From the NCBI RefSeq assembly GCF_008801915.1, contig NZ_VZOV01000014.1, positions 1 through 64,000 of the forward strand: a stretch of 64,000 nt of DNA, written 5' to 3'. Below the pieces are notes generated by a model. It saw only the letters and a program-made list of their open reading frames with translations, was not told the DNA's origin and ran no database searches. The stretch comes from Cupriavidus gilardii (lineage in GTDB: Bacteria > Pseudomonadota > Gammaproteobacteria > Burkholderiales > Burkholderiaceae). The translations under genes and the position numbers were made by a program. This document shows, piece by piece, positions 34,449 through 43,883 of the stretch (its first letter is position 1; each line of letters begins with the position of its first letter).

Positions 34449-35389
34449 CCGGCCGCGCGGTCCATCGTGGCGCCGCCGCGGCGGACCGGGTCCATGTGGG
34501 TCATCACGTCGAGCACGTCGCGATTCTCCATCGCGCGCCGGCGGGCCTCCATCGCGATGGCGTGGCCCTGCTCGACGGTCAGCATCGCCTCCATCTCCAA
34601 GTGCACGTCGACCAGGATCAGGTCGCCCATCTTGCGGGTGCGCAGGTTGTGCACGCCCAGTACGCCGGGGGTCGACAACAGGCTGTGCCGGATCGCCTCG
34701 ACCGTCTGCGCGTCGGCGCCGCGGTCCATCAGGTCCTGCATCGCGTTCCAGCCGAAACGCCAGCCCATGCGGATGATCATCAGGCCGACCACCATCGCGG
34801 CGACGGGGTCGAGCCAGCGGTAGCCGAGCAGGCTACCGCCGATGCCGAGCGCGACCACCAGGGACGACGCGGCGTCCGAGCGCGAATGCCACGCGTTCGC
34901 CGCCAGCATGCTCGAGCGAACGCGGTGCGCGACCGCCAGCAGATAGCGGAACAGCGATTCCTTCAACACCAGCGTGCCGAGCGCCACCCACAGCGCCACC
35001 ATGCCGACCGGCGGCGTGTCGGCGGCGGGTTCCACCTTGCCGGCAGCCGACCACAGCATGCCCACGCCGACCGCCAGCAGCAGCACGCCGAGCGCCAGCG
35101 AAGCCGCGTTCTCGAAGCGTTGGTGGCCGTACTGGTGGTCTTCGTCGGGCCCCTTGCCGCTATGCACGCCGGCGAACAGCACGATGAAATCGGACAGCAT
35201 GTCCGACAGCGAATGCACCGCATCGGCCAGCAGCGCCTGCGAGCCAGCCAGGACGCCGGCAATGGCCTGGGCCGCGGTCAGGACCAGATTGACGGCCACG
35301 CTGACCAGCGTGCTGCGGCGCGCGGCGCGCTGCCGCAGCGCGGCATCACCATGGTCGTGGGCGGGCTCGGTGGGACGGGGCTTGCTCAT
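34445..35389 (-). CDS. cation diffusion facilitator transporter
   Basis: A 314-residue CDF protein with six predicted membrane segments and a cytosolic C-terminal domain. Metal-site motifs are visible: LADAVHSLSDMLSD in TM2 (His-x3-Asp), HQYGHQRFEN in the loop, and AWHSRSDAASS in TM5 (His-x3-Asp). These suit Zn, Fe, Mn or Co export by exchange with protons. The open frame upstream adds 13 residues; ATG 35389 fits the family start. The metal cannot be fixed from sequence. Confidence 0.87.
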   Translation of the reverse strand: MSKPRPTEPAHDHGDAALRQRAARRSTLVSVAVNLVLTAAQAIAGVLAGSQALLADAVHSLSDMLSDFIVLFAGVHSGKGPDEDHQYGHQRFENAASLALGVLLLAVGVGMLWSAAGKVEPAADTPPVGMVALWVALGTLVLKESLFRYLLAVAHRVRSSMLAANAWHSRSDAASSLVVALGIGGSLLGYRWLDPVAAMVVGLMIIRMGWRFGWNAMQDLMDRGADAQTVEAIRHSLLSTPGVLGVHNLRTRKMGDLILVDVHLEMEAMLTVEQGHAIAMEARRRAMENRDVLDVMTHMDPVRRGGATMDRAAG

Positions 35390-35457
35390 GGCCTCGACTG
35401 TACCGCAGCAGCGTGTGCAATTCACCAAGCAGGCCGCCGTCGCCGGACATCAACGGT

Positions 35458-36393
35458 TCATGCCGGCAAGGCGCTGCGCGGGCTTGACGGCACCGGTTCG
35501 AGATGCGGTTCGAGGACCTGCGCGATCCAGTCCATGAAGACGCGCACGCGCCGCGGCAGATTGCGCCGCTGCGCATAGAGCAGTGTCACGGGCATCGGCG
35601 GCGGTGGACAGTCCGGCAGGACTTCGACCAGCTCCCCCGCGGCCAGCCTTGACTGCATCGCCATGGCGGGTACCTGGATGATGCCAAGCCCTGCCATGGC
35701 CGCGGCTTCGTAGGCGGCGCCGTTGTTGACGGTGACGCTGCCCGCCATCGGCAATGCCGCATGGCCGCCGCCGTCCGGATATTCGAATCCGAGCGGGCGC
35801 TGCCCCAACGTGCCGGCGTAGTGCACCAGCCGATGATCGCGAAGGTCCTCGATGCTGCGCGGCGTGCCATAGCGACGCAGATAGTCCGGACTGGCACAGT
35901 TGATCAGCCGTATCGCCCCCAGGGGCCGCGCCACCAGGCTGCTGTCGTCGAGCGTGCCGACGCGGACCACGCAGTCGAAGCCTTCGCGCACGACATCGAC
36001 GCGACGGTCGGTGCCGCTGATCTCGATCGACAGCTCGGGATACCGGTCGAGGAATTCCGGCAGTCGCGGAATCACGAAGCGCGATGCCATGCCCGCCGGC
36101 ATGTCGACACGCAAGCGGCCCTTCAGCGCGCCACCGTCGCGCTGGAACATGCCGTGCAACTCGTCCATGTCGTCGAGCAGATCCCGCGCACGCTCGTAGA
36201 ACGCCTGCCCGTCCGCGGTCAGCTGGACCCGGCGCGTGGTCCGATGGAAGAGTTGCGTGCCAAGGCTGGCCTCCAGCCGCTGCACGGCGATCGATACCGC
36301 GGCCTTCGACAGCGCGAGGCTGTCGGCGGCCCGGGCGAAACCGCCGAGTTCGGCGACGCGCAGAACGATGCGCAGCGTGTCGAGGGAATCCAT
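35458..36393 (-). CDS. LysR-family regulator
   Basis: A 311-residue LysR regulator: helix-turn-helix in LRVAELGGFARAADSLALSKAAVS and LFHRTTRRVQLTADG, then an effector domain (GFDCVVRVGTLDDSSLVARPL). It belongs to the same subgroup as the LysR at 31048 and 45122. It is divergent from an SDR gene with 149 bp between, which holds two inverted repeats (36414-36432 and 36436-36452). Control of the SDR gene is likely. Confidence 0.87.
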   Translation of the reverse strand: MDSLDTLRIVLRVAELGGFARAADSLALSKAAVSIAVQRLEASLGTQLFHRTTRRVQLTADGQAFYERARDLLDDMDELHGMFQRDGGALKGRLRVDMPAGMASRFVIPRLPEFLDRYPELSIEISGTDRRVDVVREGFDCVVRVGTLDDSSLVARPLGAIRLINCASPDYLRRYGTPRSIEDLRDHRLVHYAGTLGQRPLGFEYPDGGGHAALPMAGSVTVNNGAAYEAAAMAGLGIIQVPAMAMQSRLAAGELVEVLPDCPPPPMPVTLLYAQRRNLPRRVRVFMDWIAQVLEPHLEPVPSSPRSALPA

Positions 36394-36413
36394 GGGGCGG
36401 ATCGTTGGTCAAT

Positions 36414-36452
36414 TGTTTACGTATTGCAAACATAGCTGCCACATGTCGGCAG
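36414..36452. promoter_or_regulatory. candidate LysR operators, SDR intergenic region
   Basis: Two inverted repeats lie side by side: TGTTT-N9-AAACA (36414-36432) and CTGCC-N7-GGCAG (36436-36452). They sit 21-59 bp upstream of the LysR start and about 90-130 bp before the SDR start. LysR proteins commonly bind dyads of this size in divergent regions. Confidence 0.45.
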
Positions 36453-36542
36453 TTTATGCGGTCCCGTCGAATCAATAAAGTGGGCACATGCGGCGCGACC
36501 GCATCCGAAACGCAAACCCGAACTTCCACCGGAGTCCACTTG

Positions 36543-37304
36543 ATGACCACTACCTCCACCATCGCCGTGATCACCGGCGGCAGCCGCGGCCTCGGCCGCA
36601 ATGCCGCGATCCACCTCGCCCGCCAGGGCACCGACGTGATCCTGACCTACCGGGGCCAACGTGCCGAGGCCGAGCGTGCCGTCGCGGAAATCGAGGGGCT
36701 GGGCCGGCGCGCCGCCGCGCTGCAACTGGACGTCGGCGACAGCCGGACCTTCGCCGGCTTCGCCGCGCAGGTCGAGTCCGTACTGGCCGGCTGGGGCCGC
36801 AACCGTTTCGACTTCCTGTTGAACAACGCCGGCATCGGCCTGCATGCGAGCTTTGCCGAAACCACCGAAGACCAGTTCGACGAACTGATGCGCATCCATC
36901 TGAAGGCACCGTTCTTCCTGACGCAGGCCTTGCTGCCGCTGATTGCGGACGGCGGGCGCATCCTCAATGTGTCGACCGGCCTGGCCCGCTTTGCGCTGCC
37001 GGGTTACTCGGCCTACGCGACGATGAAGGGCGGCGTCGAAGTGCTGACGCGCTATCTGGCCAGGGAGCTGGGCGAGCGCGGCATCAGTGTCAACACGCTG
37101 GCGCCCGGTGCCATCGAGACCGACTTCAGCGGCGGCGCCGTGCGCGACAACGCGGAGGTCAATGCCTTCGTATCCTCCGTGACCGCATTGGGCCGGCCCG
37201 GCAAGCCGGACGACATCGGCGCCGTCGTGGCGGCATTGTTCGCACCCGGTACTGGCTGGATCAACGCGCAACGCGTCGAGGCCTCGGGCGGCATGATGCT
37301 TTGA
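36543..37304 (+). CDS. short-chain dehydrogenase/reductase
   Basis: A 253-residue classical SDR. The NAD(P)-binding motif is TGGSRGLG at residues 11-18, NNAGI follows, the catalytic Ser is in NVSTG, and Tyr-x3-Lys is in YATMK. TYRGQRAEAE after the second strand has Arg residues that favour NADP. The length and all key residues are normal. The gene is divergent from a LysR regulator. The substrate is unknown. Confidence 0.88.
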   Translation: MTTTSTIAVITGGSRGLGRNAAIHLARQGTDVILTYRGQRAEAERAVAEIEGLGRRAAALQLDVGDSRTFAGFAAQVESVLAGWGRNRFDFLLNNAGIGLHASFAETTEDQFDELMRIHLKAPFFLTQALLPLIADGGRILNVSTGLARFALPGYSAYATMKGGVEVLTRYLARELGERGISVNTLAPGAIETDFSGGAVRDNAEVNAFVSSVTALGRPGKPDDIGAVVAALFAPGTGWINAQRVEASGGMML

Positions 37305-37306
37305 TG

Positions 37307-37333
37307 AAAAAAAGGCCGGTGAAAGACCGGCCT
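37307..37333. terminator. bidirectional terminator
   Basis: Stem AGGCCGGT (37313-37320) with ACCGGCCT (37326-37333), 5-nt loop. The A run at 37307-37313 gives a U run on the minus strand, so it is best as terminator of the RND operon; on the plus strand CTTGTTG follows and it may also end the SDR transcript. Confidence 0.75.
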
Positions 37334-37344
37334 CTTGTTGCGGC

Positions 37345-37379
37345 ACGGCCGCTGCCTGCTTCACGCAGGCAGCGGCCGT
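37345..37379. terminator. second long hairpin between convergent genes
   Basis: A perfect 15-bp stem, ACGGCCGCTGCCTGC (37345-37359) with GCAGGCAGCGGCCGT (37365-37379), loop TTCAC. It has only TT CTG after it, so it is a stable hairpin rather than a textbook terminator. It lies 12 bp after the first hairpin, in front of the end of the outer-membrane factor gene. Confidence 0.6.
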
Positions 37380-37402
37380 TCTGCGTTATTGCCTCGCCGC
37401 GA

Positions 37403-38890
37403 TCAACGTGCCGCCGCGTCGCTCGGCGCCTGCACCGGACCCCATCCGCCGCCCAGGCTCCGCACCAGCGCCACCGTCGCGGCGGCGCGCAGGCCCGCCA
37501 CCTGATTGGCCGCGCGCTGCGATTGCAGCACCGTACGGTCCGCATCGATCACGGTCAGATAGTCGACCGCGCCGGCGTCGTAGCGGCTGCGCGAGATCCG
37601 CTGCGCGCGGCGCGCGCCGGCCAGCGCGCTGTCGAGCGCGCTCGCCTGCTGCGACAGCCAGCGGACGTCGGCCAGCCCGTCCTCCACCTCGCGGAACGCC
37701 ACCAGCACGGTCTGCCGGTAGGCTGCCACCGCTTCCTCATGCTGGGCGCGTGCCGCCGCCAGATTGGCGCGGTTGCGGCCGCCGTCGAAGATCGGCGCGG
37801 CAATGGTCGAGCCGATCAGCGGACCGAGCAGCCAGGCGCGCGAGGACCAGCGGAACAGGTTGGACAGCTCGCTGGATTCGAAGCCGAACACGCCGGTCAA
37901 CGAGATGCGCGGGAAGAAGGCCGACTTGGCGACGCCGATGCGTGCGTTCGCCGCGGCCATCAGACGCTCGGCCTGTGCGATGTCGGGCCGGCGCTCGAGC
38001 AATTCGGACGGCAGGCCCGCCGGAATCGCGACCGGCGCGGCATCGAACGGCCGCTCGGCCAGCGCGAACTGGGCCGGCGGCACGCCGGTCAGCACGGCCA
38101 GCGCATGCTCCTGATTGGCGCGACGGCGTTCGACGTCGGCCAGATCGGCACGCGCGGTGCCGAGTTCGGCCTCGGCGCGTGCCGGGTCCAGGTCGGTGGT
38201 TTCGCCGGCATCGAAACGGCGCTTGAGCAGGCGCACCGCGTCCTCGCGCAGCGCGATGGTGGCGCGCAGCAGCTGACGCTCGGCGTCGAGCGTGCGCAGC
38301 GTGAAGTAGGCCTGCGCGACATCGGCCTGCAGCGTCAGCTGCACCGAGCGGAACAGGTCCTCGGCGGCCTCGCCCTCGGCACGCGCGGCGCGCACGCTGT
38401 CGGCCACGCGGCCGAACAGGTCGACCTCGTAGCTGGCGATGGCACGTGCACGCAGCACGGTGCGCGGCGATACCGGCGTGCCGTCGGGCAAGCCGAGCGA
38501 CGCTGCCGACGGCTGCGACCGGGTCGGATCGAGACCCACGCTCAGTTGCGGATAGAGGTCGGCCTCGGCCACGCCGGTAAAGGCGCGTGCCTGCTTGACG
38601 CGCGCGGCGGCGGCGGCCAGGTCCTGGTTATTGCTGTTGGCCGCTTCGATCAGGCGGTCCAGCTCCGCATCGCCGAACAGCTTCCACCATTGGCCGCGTT
38701 CGGCACCCTCGGCCGGTGTGGCCACTTTCCATTGCGCGCCTTCGGCCTGCGCGGCCTCGGCCTCCTTGAAGGCCGGCATGGTCGCGGTTTCCGGCACCTT
38801 GTAGGTCGGCGCCAGCGAGCAGCCTGCCAGCACCAGCGCGGCGGCCAGCGTCGCCAGCCGCGGCATCCACGATTGCAGGTTTGCTGTCAT
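37403..38890 (-). CDS. oprC-like: RND efflux outer-membrane lipoprotein (OprM/OprC/NodT family)
   Basis: A 495-residue outer-membrane factor. The lipobox LVLAGCSLAP (Cys24) shows a lipid-anchored TolC-type channel. Two repeated OEP domains follow: LIEAANSNNQDLAAAAARVKQAR with YEVDLFGR, and LLERRPDIAQAERLMAAANARIGVAKSAFFPRI split across the second half with APIFDGGRNRANL. It is the last gene of the llpE-adaptor-permease-channel operon and ends 70 bp before a bidirectional terminator. AAGGAAC lies before the ATG. Confidence 0.9.
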   Translation of the reverse strand: MTANLQSWMPRLATLAAALVLAGCSLAPTYKVPETATMPAFKEAEAAQAEGAQWKVATPAEGAERGQWWKLFGDAELDRLIEAANSNNQDLAAAAARVKQARAFTGVAEADLYPQLSVGLDPTRSQPSAASLGLPDGTPVSPRTVLRARAIASYEVDLFGRVADSVRAARAEGEAAEDLFRSVQLTLQADVAQAYFTLRTLDAERQLLRATIALREDAVRLLKRRFDAGETTDLDPARAEAELGTARADLADVERRRANQEHALAVLTGVPPAQFALAERPFDAAPVAIPAGLPSELLERRPDIAQAERLMAAANARIGVAKSAFFPRISLTGVFGFESSELSNLFRWSSRAWLLGPLIGSTIAAPIFDGGRNRANLAAARAQHEEAVAAYRQTVLVAFREVEDGLADVRWLSQQASALDSALAGARRAQRISRSRYDAGAVDYLTVIDADRTVLQSQRAANQVAGLRAAATVALVRSLGGGWGPVQAPSDAAAR

Positions 38891-38938
38891 GTCGTTGTTC
38901 CTTGATTCGATATCGTTGGCATGTGCCTGCGGTGTTCT

Positions 38939-38962
38939 CCCTCTCCCGCGTGCGGGAGAGGG
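38939..38962. repeat. REP-like palindrome, copy 1
   Basis: Perfect 11-bp arms CCCTCTCCCGC (38939-38949) and GCGGGAGAGGG (38952-38962) with a 2-bp loop. It lies between the permease and outer-membrane factor genes. Related palindromes are at 39031, 42383 and 63473. Confidence 0.85.
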
Positions 38963-39030
38963 TCGGGGAGAGGGACAGCGGCGCTCATCGTTGCGTTGTC
39001 GTTCATCGACTGCTGCTTCCCTCGCCCCAG

Positions 39031-39056
39031 CCCCTCCCCCGCAAGCGGGAGAGGGG
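39031..39056. repeat. REP-like palindrome, copy 2
   Basis: CCCCTCCCCCGC and GCGGGAGAGGGG flank AA; the arms pair with one mismatch. It lies 69 bp from copy 1 in the same gap, in the same CCCTCTCCCGC family. Confidence 0.75.
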
Positions 39057-39076
39057 GGAGCACACCACCCTCGTAC

Positions 39077-42000
39077 TCAGTGTTGCGGTTCAGCCAATGC
39101 CACCGCGCGTTCCGGTTGCGCCTCGGGCGCCGGCTCCGGCTCGGCCTTGCCGCGCGTGGCGAGCTTGCGCAGCGCCACATAGAACACCGGCGTCAGGAAC
39201 AGGCCAAAGAACGTCACGCCCAGCATGCCGGCGAATACGGCCACGCCCATCGCATGGCGCATCTCCGCGCCGGCACCGGTCGACACCACCAGCGGCACCA
39301 CACCCATGATGAAAGCGAACGAGGTCATCAGGATCGGGCGCAGGCGCAGGCGGCTCGCCTCGATCGCGGCCTGCACGATGGTGCGGCCCTGATGCTCCAG
39401 TTCGCGGGCAAACTCCACGATCAGGATCGAGTTCTTCGCCGACAACCCGACCAGCACGATGAAGCCGATCTGCGTGAAGATGTTGTTGTCCCCCCGCGTC
39501 AGCCAGACCCCGGTCAGCGCGGCCAGCAACGACAGCGGCACGATCAGGATCACCGCCAGCGGCAGCGTCAGGCTTTCGTACTGCGCGGCCAGCACCAGGA
39601 ACACCAGCAGCACGCACAGCGGGAAGATCCACACGCCCGCATTGCCGGCCAGGATGTCCTGATAGGTCAGCTCGGTCCATTCGAACTTGATGCCCTTCGG
39701 CAGCGTCTCCGCGGCGATGCGCTCGGCCGCGGCCTGCGCCTGGCCCGACGAGAAGCCGGGCGCCGGTCCGCCGTTCATGTCCGCGGCGGTAAAGCCGTTG
39801 TAGCGCACCACGCTGTCCGGGCCGAAGCTCTGCTTGACCTGCACCAGCGACGACAGCGGCACCATCTCGCCGGCGGCGTTGCGCGTCTTCAGCTGCAGGA
39901 TGTCCTCGGCATGCTGGCGGTAGCTGGCATCCGCCTGCACCTTGACCTGGTAAGTACGGCCGAACTTGTTGAAGTCGTTGACGTAGGCCGAACCGAGATA
40001 GGTCTGCAGCGTGTCGAACACGTCCGTCACCGGCACGCCGAGCTGCTTGGCCTTGACGCGGTCGAGCTGGACGTCCAGCTGCGGCACGTTGACCTGGTAG
40101 TTGCTGAAGATGCCGGCCAGTTCGGGCGTCGCGCGCGCCTTGGTGGCAAACGCGTTGGTCGCCGCGAACAGCGCGTCGTAGCCGAGCGCGGCACGGTCCT
40201 CGATCATCAGCTTGAAGCCGCCGATGGTGCCAAGGCCCTGCACCGGGGGCGGCGGGAACACCGCGATGAACGCGTCCTGGATCGCTCCGTACTGCTGGTT
40301 CAGCTGCGCCGCGATGGCGTTGCCGCTCAGGTCTTCGGACTTGCGCTCCTCGAACGGCTTGAGCGTGGCGAACACGATGCCGGCGCTCGGGCTGTTGGTG
40401 AAGCCATTGATCGACAGGCCCGGGAACGCCACCGCCGATTCCACGCCCGGATGCTTCAGCGCGATCTCGGACATGCGGCGAATCACGTCCTCGGTGCGGT
40501 CCAGCGTCGCGCCGTCGGGCAGCTTGGCGAAGCTGACCAGGTACTGCTTGTCCTGCGCCGGCACGAAGCCCTTCGGCACCAGCTGGAAGATGCCCCAGGT
40601 CAGCACCAGCATCACCGCGTAGACGCCGAACACCGCACCCTTGCGGCGGACCACGCCCTTGACGCCCTTCCCGTAGCGCTCGGAACTGGCGCCGAAGAAG
40701 CGGTTGAAGCGCTTGAAGAAGCCGCCCAGCACGCGGTCCATCGCGCGCGACAGCCAGTCCTTCGGTGCATCATGGCTGCGCAGCAGCAGCGCGGACAGCG
40801 CCGGCGACAGCGTCAGCGAGTTGAACGCCGAGATGATCGTCGAGATCGAGATCGTCAGCGCGAACTGCTTGTAGAACTGGCCGGTCAGGCCCGTCATGAA
40901 GGCCAGCGGCACGAACACGGCGCACAGCACCAGCGCGATCGCGATGATCGGACCGCTGACTTCGCGCATCGCCTGGTAGGTGGCTTCCTTCGGCGACAGA
41001 CCCTGCTCGATATTGCGCTCGACGTTCTCGACCACCACGATCGCGTCGTCGACCACGATACCGATCGCCAGCACGAGACCGAACAGCGACAGCGCATTGA
41101 TCGAGAAGCCGAACGCGTACATCAGGCCGAACGTGCCGACGATCGATACCGGCACCGCCAGCAGCGGGATGATCGATGCGCGCCAGGTCTGCAGGAACAG
41201 GATCACGACCAGCACCACCAGGGCGATCGCCTCGAACAGCGTGTGCGTGACCGCCTCGATACTGTGCCGCACGAACTGCGTCGGGTCGTAGACGATGCTG
41301 TAGTCGACGCCGTCCGGGAAGTTCTCCTTGAGCTCTTCCATGGTCTTGCGCACGTCGTCCGAAATCTGGATCGCGTTCGAGCCCGGCGCCTGGAAGATCG
41401 GAATCGCGACCGCCGGCTTGTTGTCGAGCAGCGAGCGCAGCGCGTACTCGGACGCGCCCAGCTCGATGCGGGCGACATCGCGCAGATAGGTCACGCCGCC
41501 GTCCGGCGAGGTGCGCACGATGATGCCGCCGAACTCCTCCTCGGAGTTCAGGCGGCCCTGGGCGTTGACCGACAGTTGCAGGTCGGTGCCCGGCAGCGAC
41601 GGCGAGGCGCCGATCACGCCGGCCGCCACCTGCACGTTCTGCTCGCGGATCGCGCGCACCACGTCGCTGGCGGCGAGCTGACGCTCGGCCATCTTCTCGG
41701 GATCGAGCCAGACGCGCATCGCGTAGTCGCCCGATCCGAACAGCTGCACCTGGCCCACGCCCTGGATACGGGCCAGACGATCCTTGACGTTGATCACCGC
41801 GTAGTTGCGCAGGTAGGTCATGTCATAACGATCGTTCGGCGAGACCAGGTGGACCACCATGGTCAGGTCGGGCGAGCTCTTGACGGTCGTGATGCCGAGC
41901 CGGCGCACGTCCTCGGGCAGGCGCGGCTCGGCCTGCGACACGCGGTTCTGCACCAGCTGCTGTGCCTTGTCGGGGTCGGTGCCCAGCTTGAAGGTCACGG

Positions 42001-42277
42001 TCAGCGTCAGCAGGCCGTCGCTGTTGGACTGCGACGACATGTACAGCATGTCCTCGACGCCGTTGATCTGCTCTTCCAGCGGCGAGGCGACGGTTTCAGC
42101 GATCACCTTCGGGTTGGCGCCCGGATACTGCGCGCGCACCACGACCGACGGCGGCACGACTTCCGGGTACTCGGAAATCGGCAGCTTGAACATGGCGATC
42201 GCGCCGATCAGGAAGATCAGCACCGATAGCACGCCGGCGAAAATCGGCCGGTCGATAAAGAATTTCGAGAGGTTCAT
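39077..42277 (-). CDS. bpeF-like: RND multidrug efflux permease (HAE1, MexF/BpeF type)
   Basis: A 1066-residue inner-membrane RND transporter with 12 segments and two large periplasmic loops. It opens NLSKFFIDRPIFAGVLSVLI, and the proton-relay region IGIVVDDAIVVVENVER in TM4 holds the two expected Asp residues. The second half has VFPPPPVQGLGTIGGFKL, typical of the MexF/BpeF branch, and AKNSILIVEFAREL in TM10. It exports drugs from the periplasm and membrane through the OprM-type channel, in exchange for protons. Start ATG 42277 is the family start; the open frame upstream is not used. Confidence 0.92.
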   Translation of the reverse strand: MNLSKFFIDRPIFAGVLSVLIFLIGAIAMFKLPISEYPEVVPPSVVVRAQYPGANPKVIAETVASPLEEQINGVEDMLYMSSQSNSDGLLTLTVTFKLGTDPDKAQQLVQNRVSQAEPRLPEDVRRLGITTVKSSPDLTMVVHLVSPNDRYDMTYLRNYAVINVKDRLARIQGVGQVQLFGSGDYAMRVWLDPEKMAERQLAASDVVRAIREQNVQVAAGVIGASPSLPGTDLQLSVNAQGRLNSEEEFGGIIVRTSPDGGVTYLRDVARIELGASEYALRSLLDNKPAVAIPIFQAPGSNAIQISDDVRKTMEELKENFPDGVDYSIVYDPTQFVRHSIEAVTHTLFEAIALVVLVVILFLQTWRASIIPLLAVPVSIVGTFGLMYAFGFSINALSLFGLVLAIGIVVDDAIVVVENVERNIEQGLSPKEATYQAMREVSGPIIAIALVLCAVFVPLAFMTGLTGQFYKQFALTISISTIISAFNSLTLSPALSALLLRSHDAPKDWLSRAMDRVLGGFFKRFNRFFGASSERYGKGVKGVVRRKGAVFGVYAVMLVLTWGIFQLVPKGFVPAQDKQYLVSFAKLPDGATLDRTEDVIRRMSEIALKHPGVESAVAFPGLSINGFTNSPSAGIVFATLKPFEERKSEDLSGNAIAAQLNQQYGAIQDAFIAVFPPPPVQGLGTIGGFKLMIEDRAALGYDALFAATNAFATKARATPELAGIFSNYQVNVPQLDVQLDRVKAKQLGVPVTDVFDTLQTYLGSAYVNDFNKFGRTYQVKVQADASYRQHAEDILQLKTRNAAGEMVPLSSLVQVKQSFGPDSVVRYNGFTAADMNGGPAPGFSSGQAQAAAERIAAETLPKGIKFEWTELTYQDILAGNAGVWIFPLCVLLVFLVLAAQYESLTLPLAVILIVPLSLLAALTGVWLTRGDNNIFTQIGFIVLVGLSAKNSILIVEFARELEHQGRTIVQAAIEASRLRLRPILMTSFAFIMGVVPLVVSTGAGAEMRHAMGVAVFAGMLGVTFFGLFLTPVFYVALRKLATRGKAEPEPAPEAQPERAVALAEPQH

Positions 42278-42382
42278 GACGGGTCTCGATAAAAAAGGGA
42301 GCCCCCTGGCGGTCCGTGTGGACGCCATGGAAACGCATTTGGGCGATGCAGCTGGCTAGATCAGCTCAGGATGTCGCGGCAG

Positions 42383-42419
42383 GCGGGGGAGGTTCTCCCT
42401 CCCCCGCAAGCGGGCGAGG
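42383..42419. repeat. REP-like palindrome, copy 3, with competing hairpin
   Basis: GCGGGGGAGG (42383-42392) pairs perfectly with CCTCCCCCGC (42398-42407), while that same arm also pairs, with one mismatch, with GCGGGCGAGG (42410-42419). Two exclusive hairpins are possible between the adaptor and permease genes. Confidence 0.75.
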
Positions 42420-42442
42420 CGAGAAAATCAGGCTGGCAAACG

Positions 42443-43690
42443 TCATCCGACCGACTCCTTCTTCGCCTGCTCGGGCTGGTTGTCCGCGCTCTTCTCGGTG
42501 GCATTGCCACGCTCGAGCTCGCGCTTGAGCGCCATGCGCACCGGCGTCGGCGCGACGGTGTCGCCCGGCCGCACGCGCTGCAGGCCATTGACCACGATGA
42601 CCTCGCCCGCCTTCAGGCCGGACCGGATCACGCGCAGACCGTCATAGTTGGGCCCCATCTGGACTTCGCGATAGTTCAGCTTGTTGTCCTTGTCGACCAC
42701 CAGCACGAACTTCTTGCCCTGGTCGGTGCCGATCGCACGGTCGTTGATCAGCACCGCGTCATGCGGCGCATTGCCGCCGAGCTTGACCTTGGCGTACAAC
42801 CCCGGCAGCAGGCGTCCGTCCGGGTTGTCGAACACCGCCCGTACGCGGATCGTGCCGCTGCGCGGATCGAGCCGGTTGTCGACCGACTGGATGCGGCCCT
42901 CGTGCGGATGGCCTTCCTCGTTGGCCAGGCCCAGATAGACCGCCATGCCCTTGCCGTTGGCGCCGCCCGCGGCGCCCGGCGCCGTGTAGCGCAGATAGCT
43001 CTGCTCGTCGATCTCGAAGCTGGCGTACACCGGCGACACCGACACCACCGTGGTCAGCGCCGGGGAATTGGCGCCCGGCGCGACCAGATTGCCCACCGTG
43101 ATCTCCGCGCGCGAGACGCGGCCGGTCACCGGCGAGGTGATGCGGGTGTAGGCCAGGTTCAGCCTGGCGGAATCGAGCGCCGCCTGCGCGGCGCGCACGT
43201 TGGCGTTCGCCTCGCGCGCCGCGTGGATCCGTTCGTCGAATTCGCGGCGCGAGATCGCGTTGTCGTCCAGCAGCCGCTGCGCCCGCACCTGCTCGCTCTG
43301 CGCATGGCTGGCGCGCACCTGCGCAGCGGCCAGCGCGGCTTCGGCGCGTGCCACCTCGGCCGCGTACGGACGCGGGTCGATGGTGAACAGCAGATCGCCC
43401 TTCTTGACCATCGCGCCTTCGCGGAAGTGCACCGCATCGATGGTGCCGCCGACGCGCGGCCGCACCTCGACGCGATCGATCGCCTCCAGGCGGCCCGAGA
43501 ATTCGTCCCACTCGGTGATGGTCTTGCCGATGGCGGCGGCGACATCGACCGCCGCCGCGCTGGGGGCGGGGCTCGGCACGGCTTGTGCCTCGCCGGCATG
43601 CCAGGGGCGCAGCACCGTGGTCGCCAGGCCGGTGCCCAGCACGATCACGATGGCGACGGCGATCAGGCTACGTCGGGATTGCAGCTTCAT
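42443..43690 (-). CDS. bpeE-like: RND efflux periplasmic adaptor (MexE/BpeE type)
   Basis: A 415-residue membrane-fusion protein. An N-terminal signal or anchor (LIAVAIVIVLGTGLATTVL) is followed by a biotinyl-lipoyl-like half (VEVRPRVGGTIDAVHFREGAMVKKGDLLFTIDP), a coiled-coil hairpin (residues 100-165) and beta domains (VTGRVSRAEITVGNLV, RIQSVDNRLDPRSGTIRVRAV). It joins the permease to the outer-membrane channel. GGAGTGAAGAA precedes the ATG. It lacks a lipobox Cys, so it is probably anchored by an uncleaved helix. It is second in the operon. Confidence 0.9.
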   Translation of the reverse strand: MKLQSRRSLIAVAIVIVLGTGLATTVLRPWHAGEAQAVPSPAPSAAAVDVAAAIGKTITEWDEFSGRLEAIDRVEVRPRVGGTIDAVHFREGAMVKKGDLLFTIDPRPYAAEVARAEAALAAAQVRASHAQSEQVRAQRLLDDNAISRREFDERIHAAREANANVRAAQAALDSARLNLAYTRITSPVTGRVSRAEITVGNLVAPGANSPALTTVVSVSPVYASFEIDEQSYLRYTAPGAAGGANGKGMAVYLGLANEEGHPHEGRIQSVDNRLDPRSGTIRVRAVFDNPDGRLLPGLYAKVKLGGNAPHDAVLINDRAIGTDQGKKFVLVVDKDNKLNYREVQMGPNYDGLRVIRSGLKAGEVIVVNGLQRVRPGDTVAPTPVRMALKRELERGNATEKSADNQPEQAKKESVG

Positions 43691-43883
43691 TTCTTCACTC
43701 CGTTTCGGGTTTTCTTCAACCGGAAAAGCAAAAGGACGAACGCCGCCCGCCGGGCCCGTTCGACGCCTTGCGGGTATGCAAACCCTGGGGCGCCGACGCG
43801 GGGTCCGGAGACATTCACACGCGGCTGACTTCTCGAATGGCGGTCCGCGCTAGCGTGTCAGCACCGGCGCGGCCGCGGGCACG

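Noticed and set aside
38921..42229. 1102-residue plus-strand open frame
   Set aside because: Antisense to the RND permease. No domain, and composition dominated by Arg, His and Asp as expected for the complement of a membrane protein gene.
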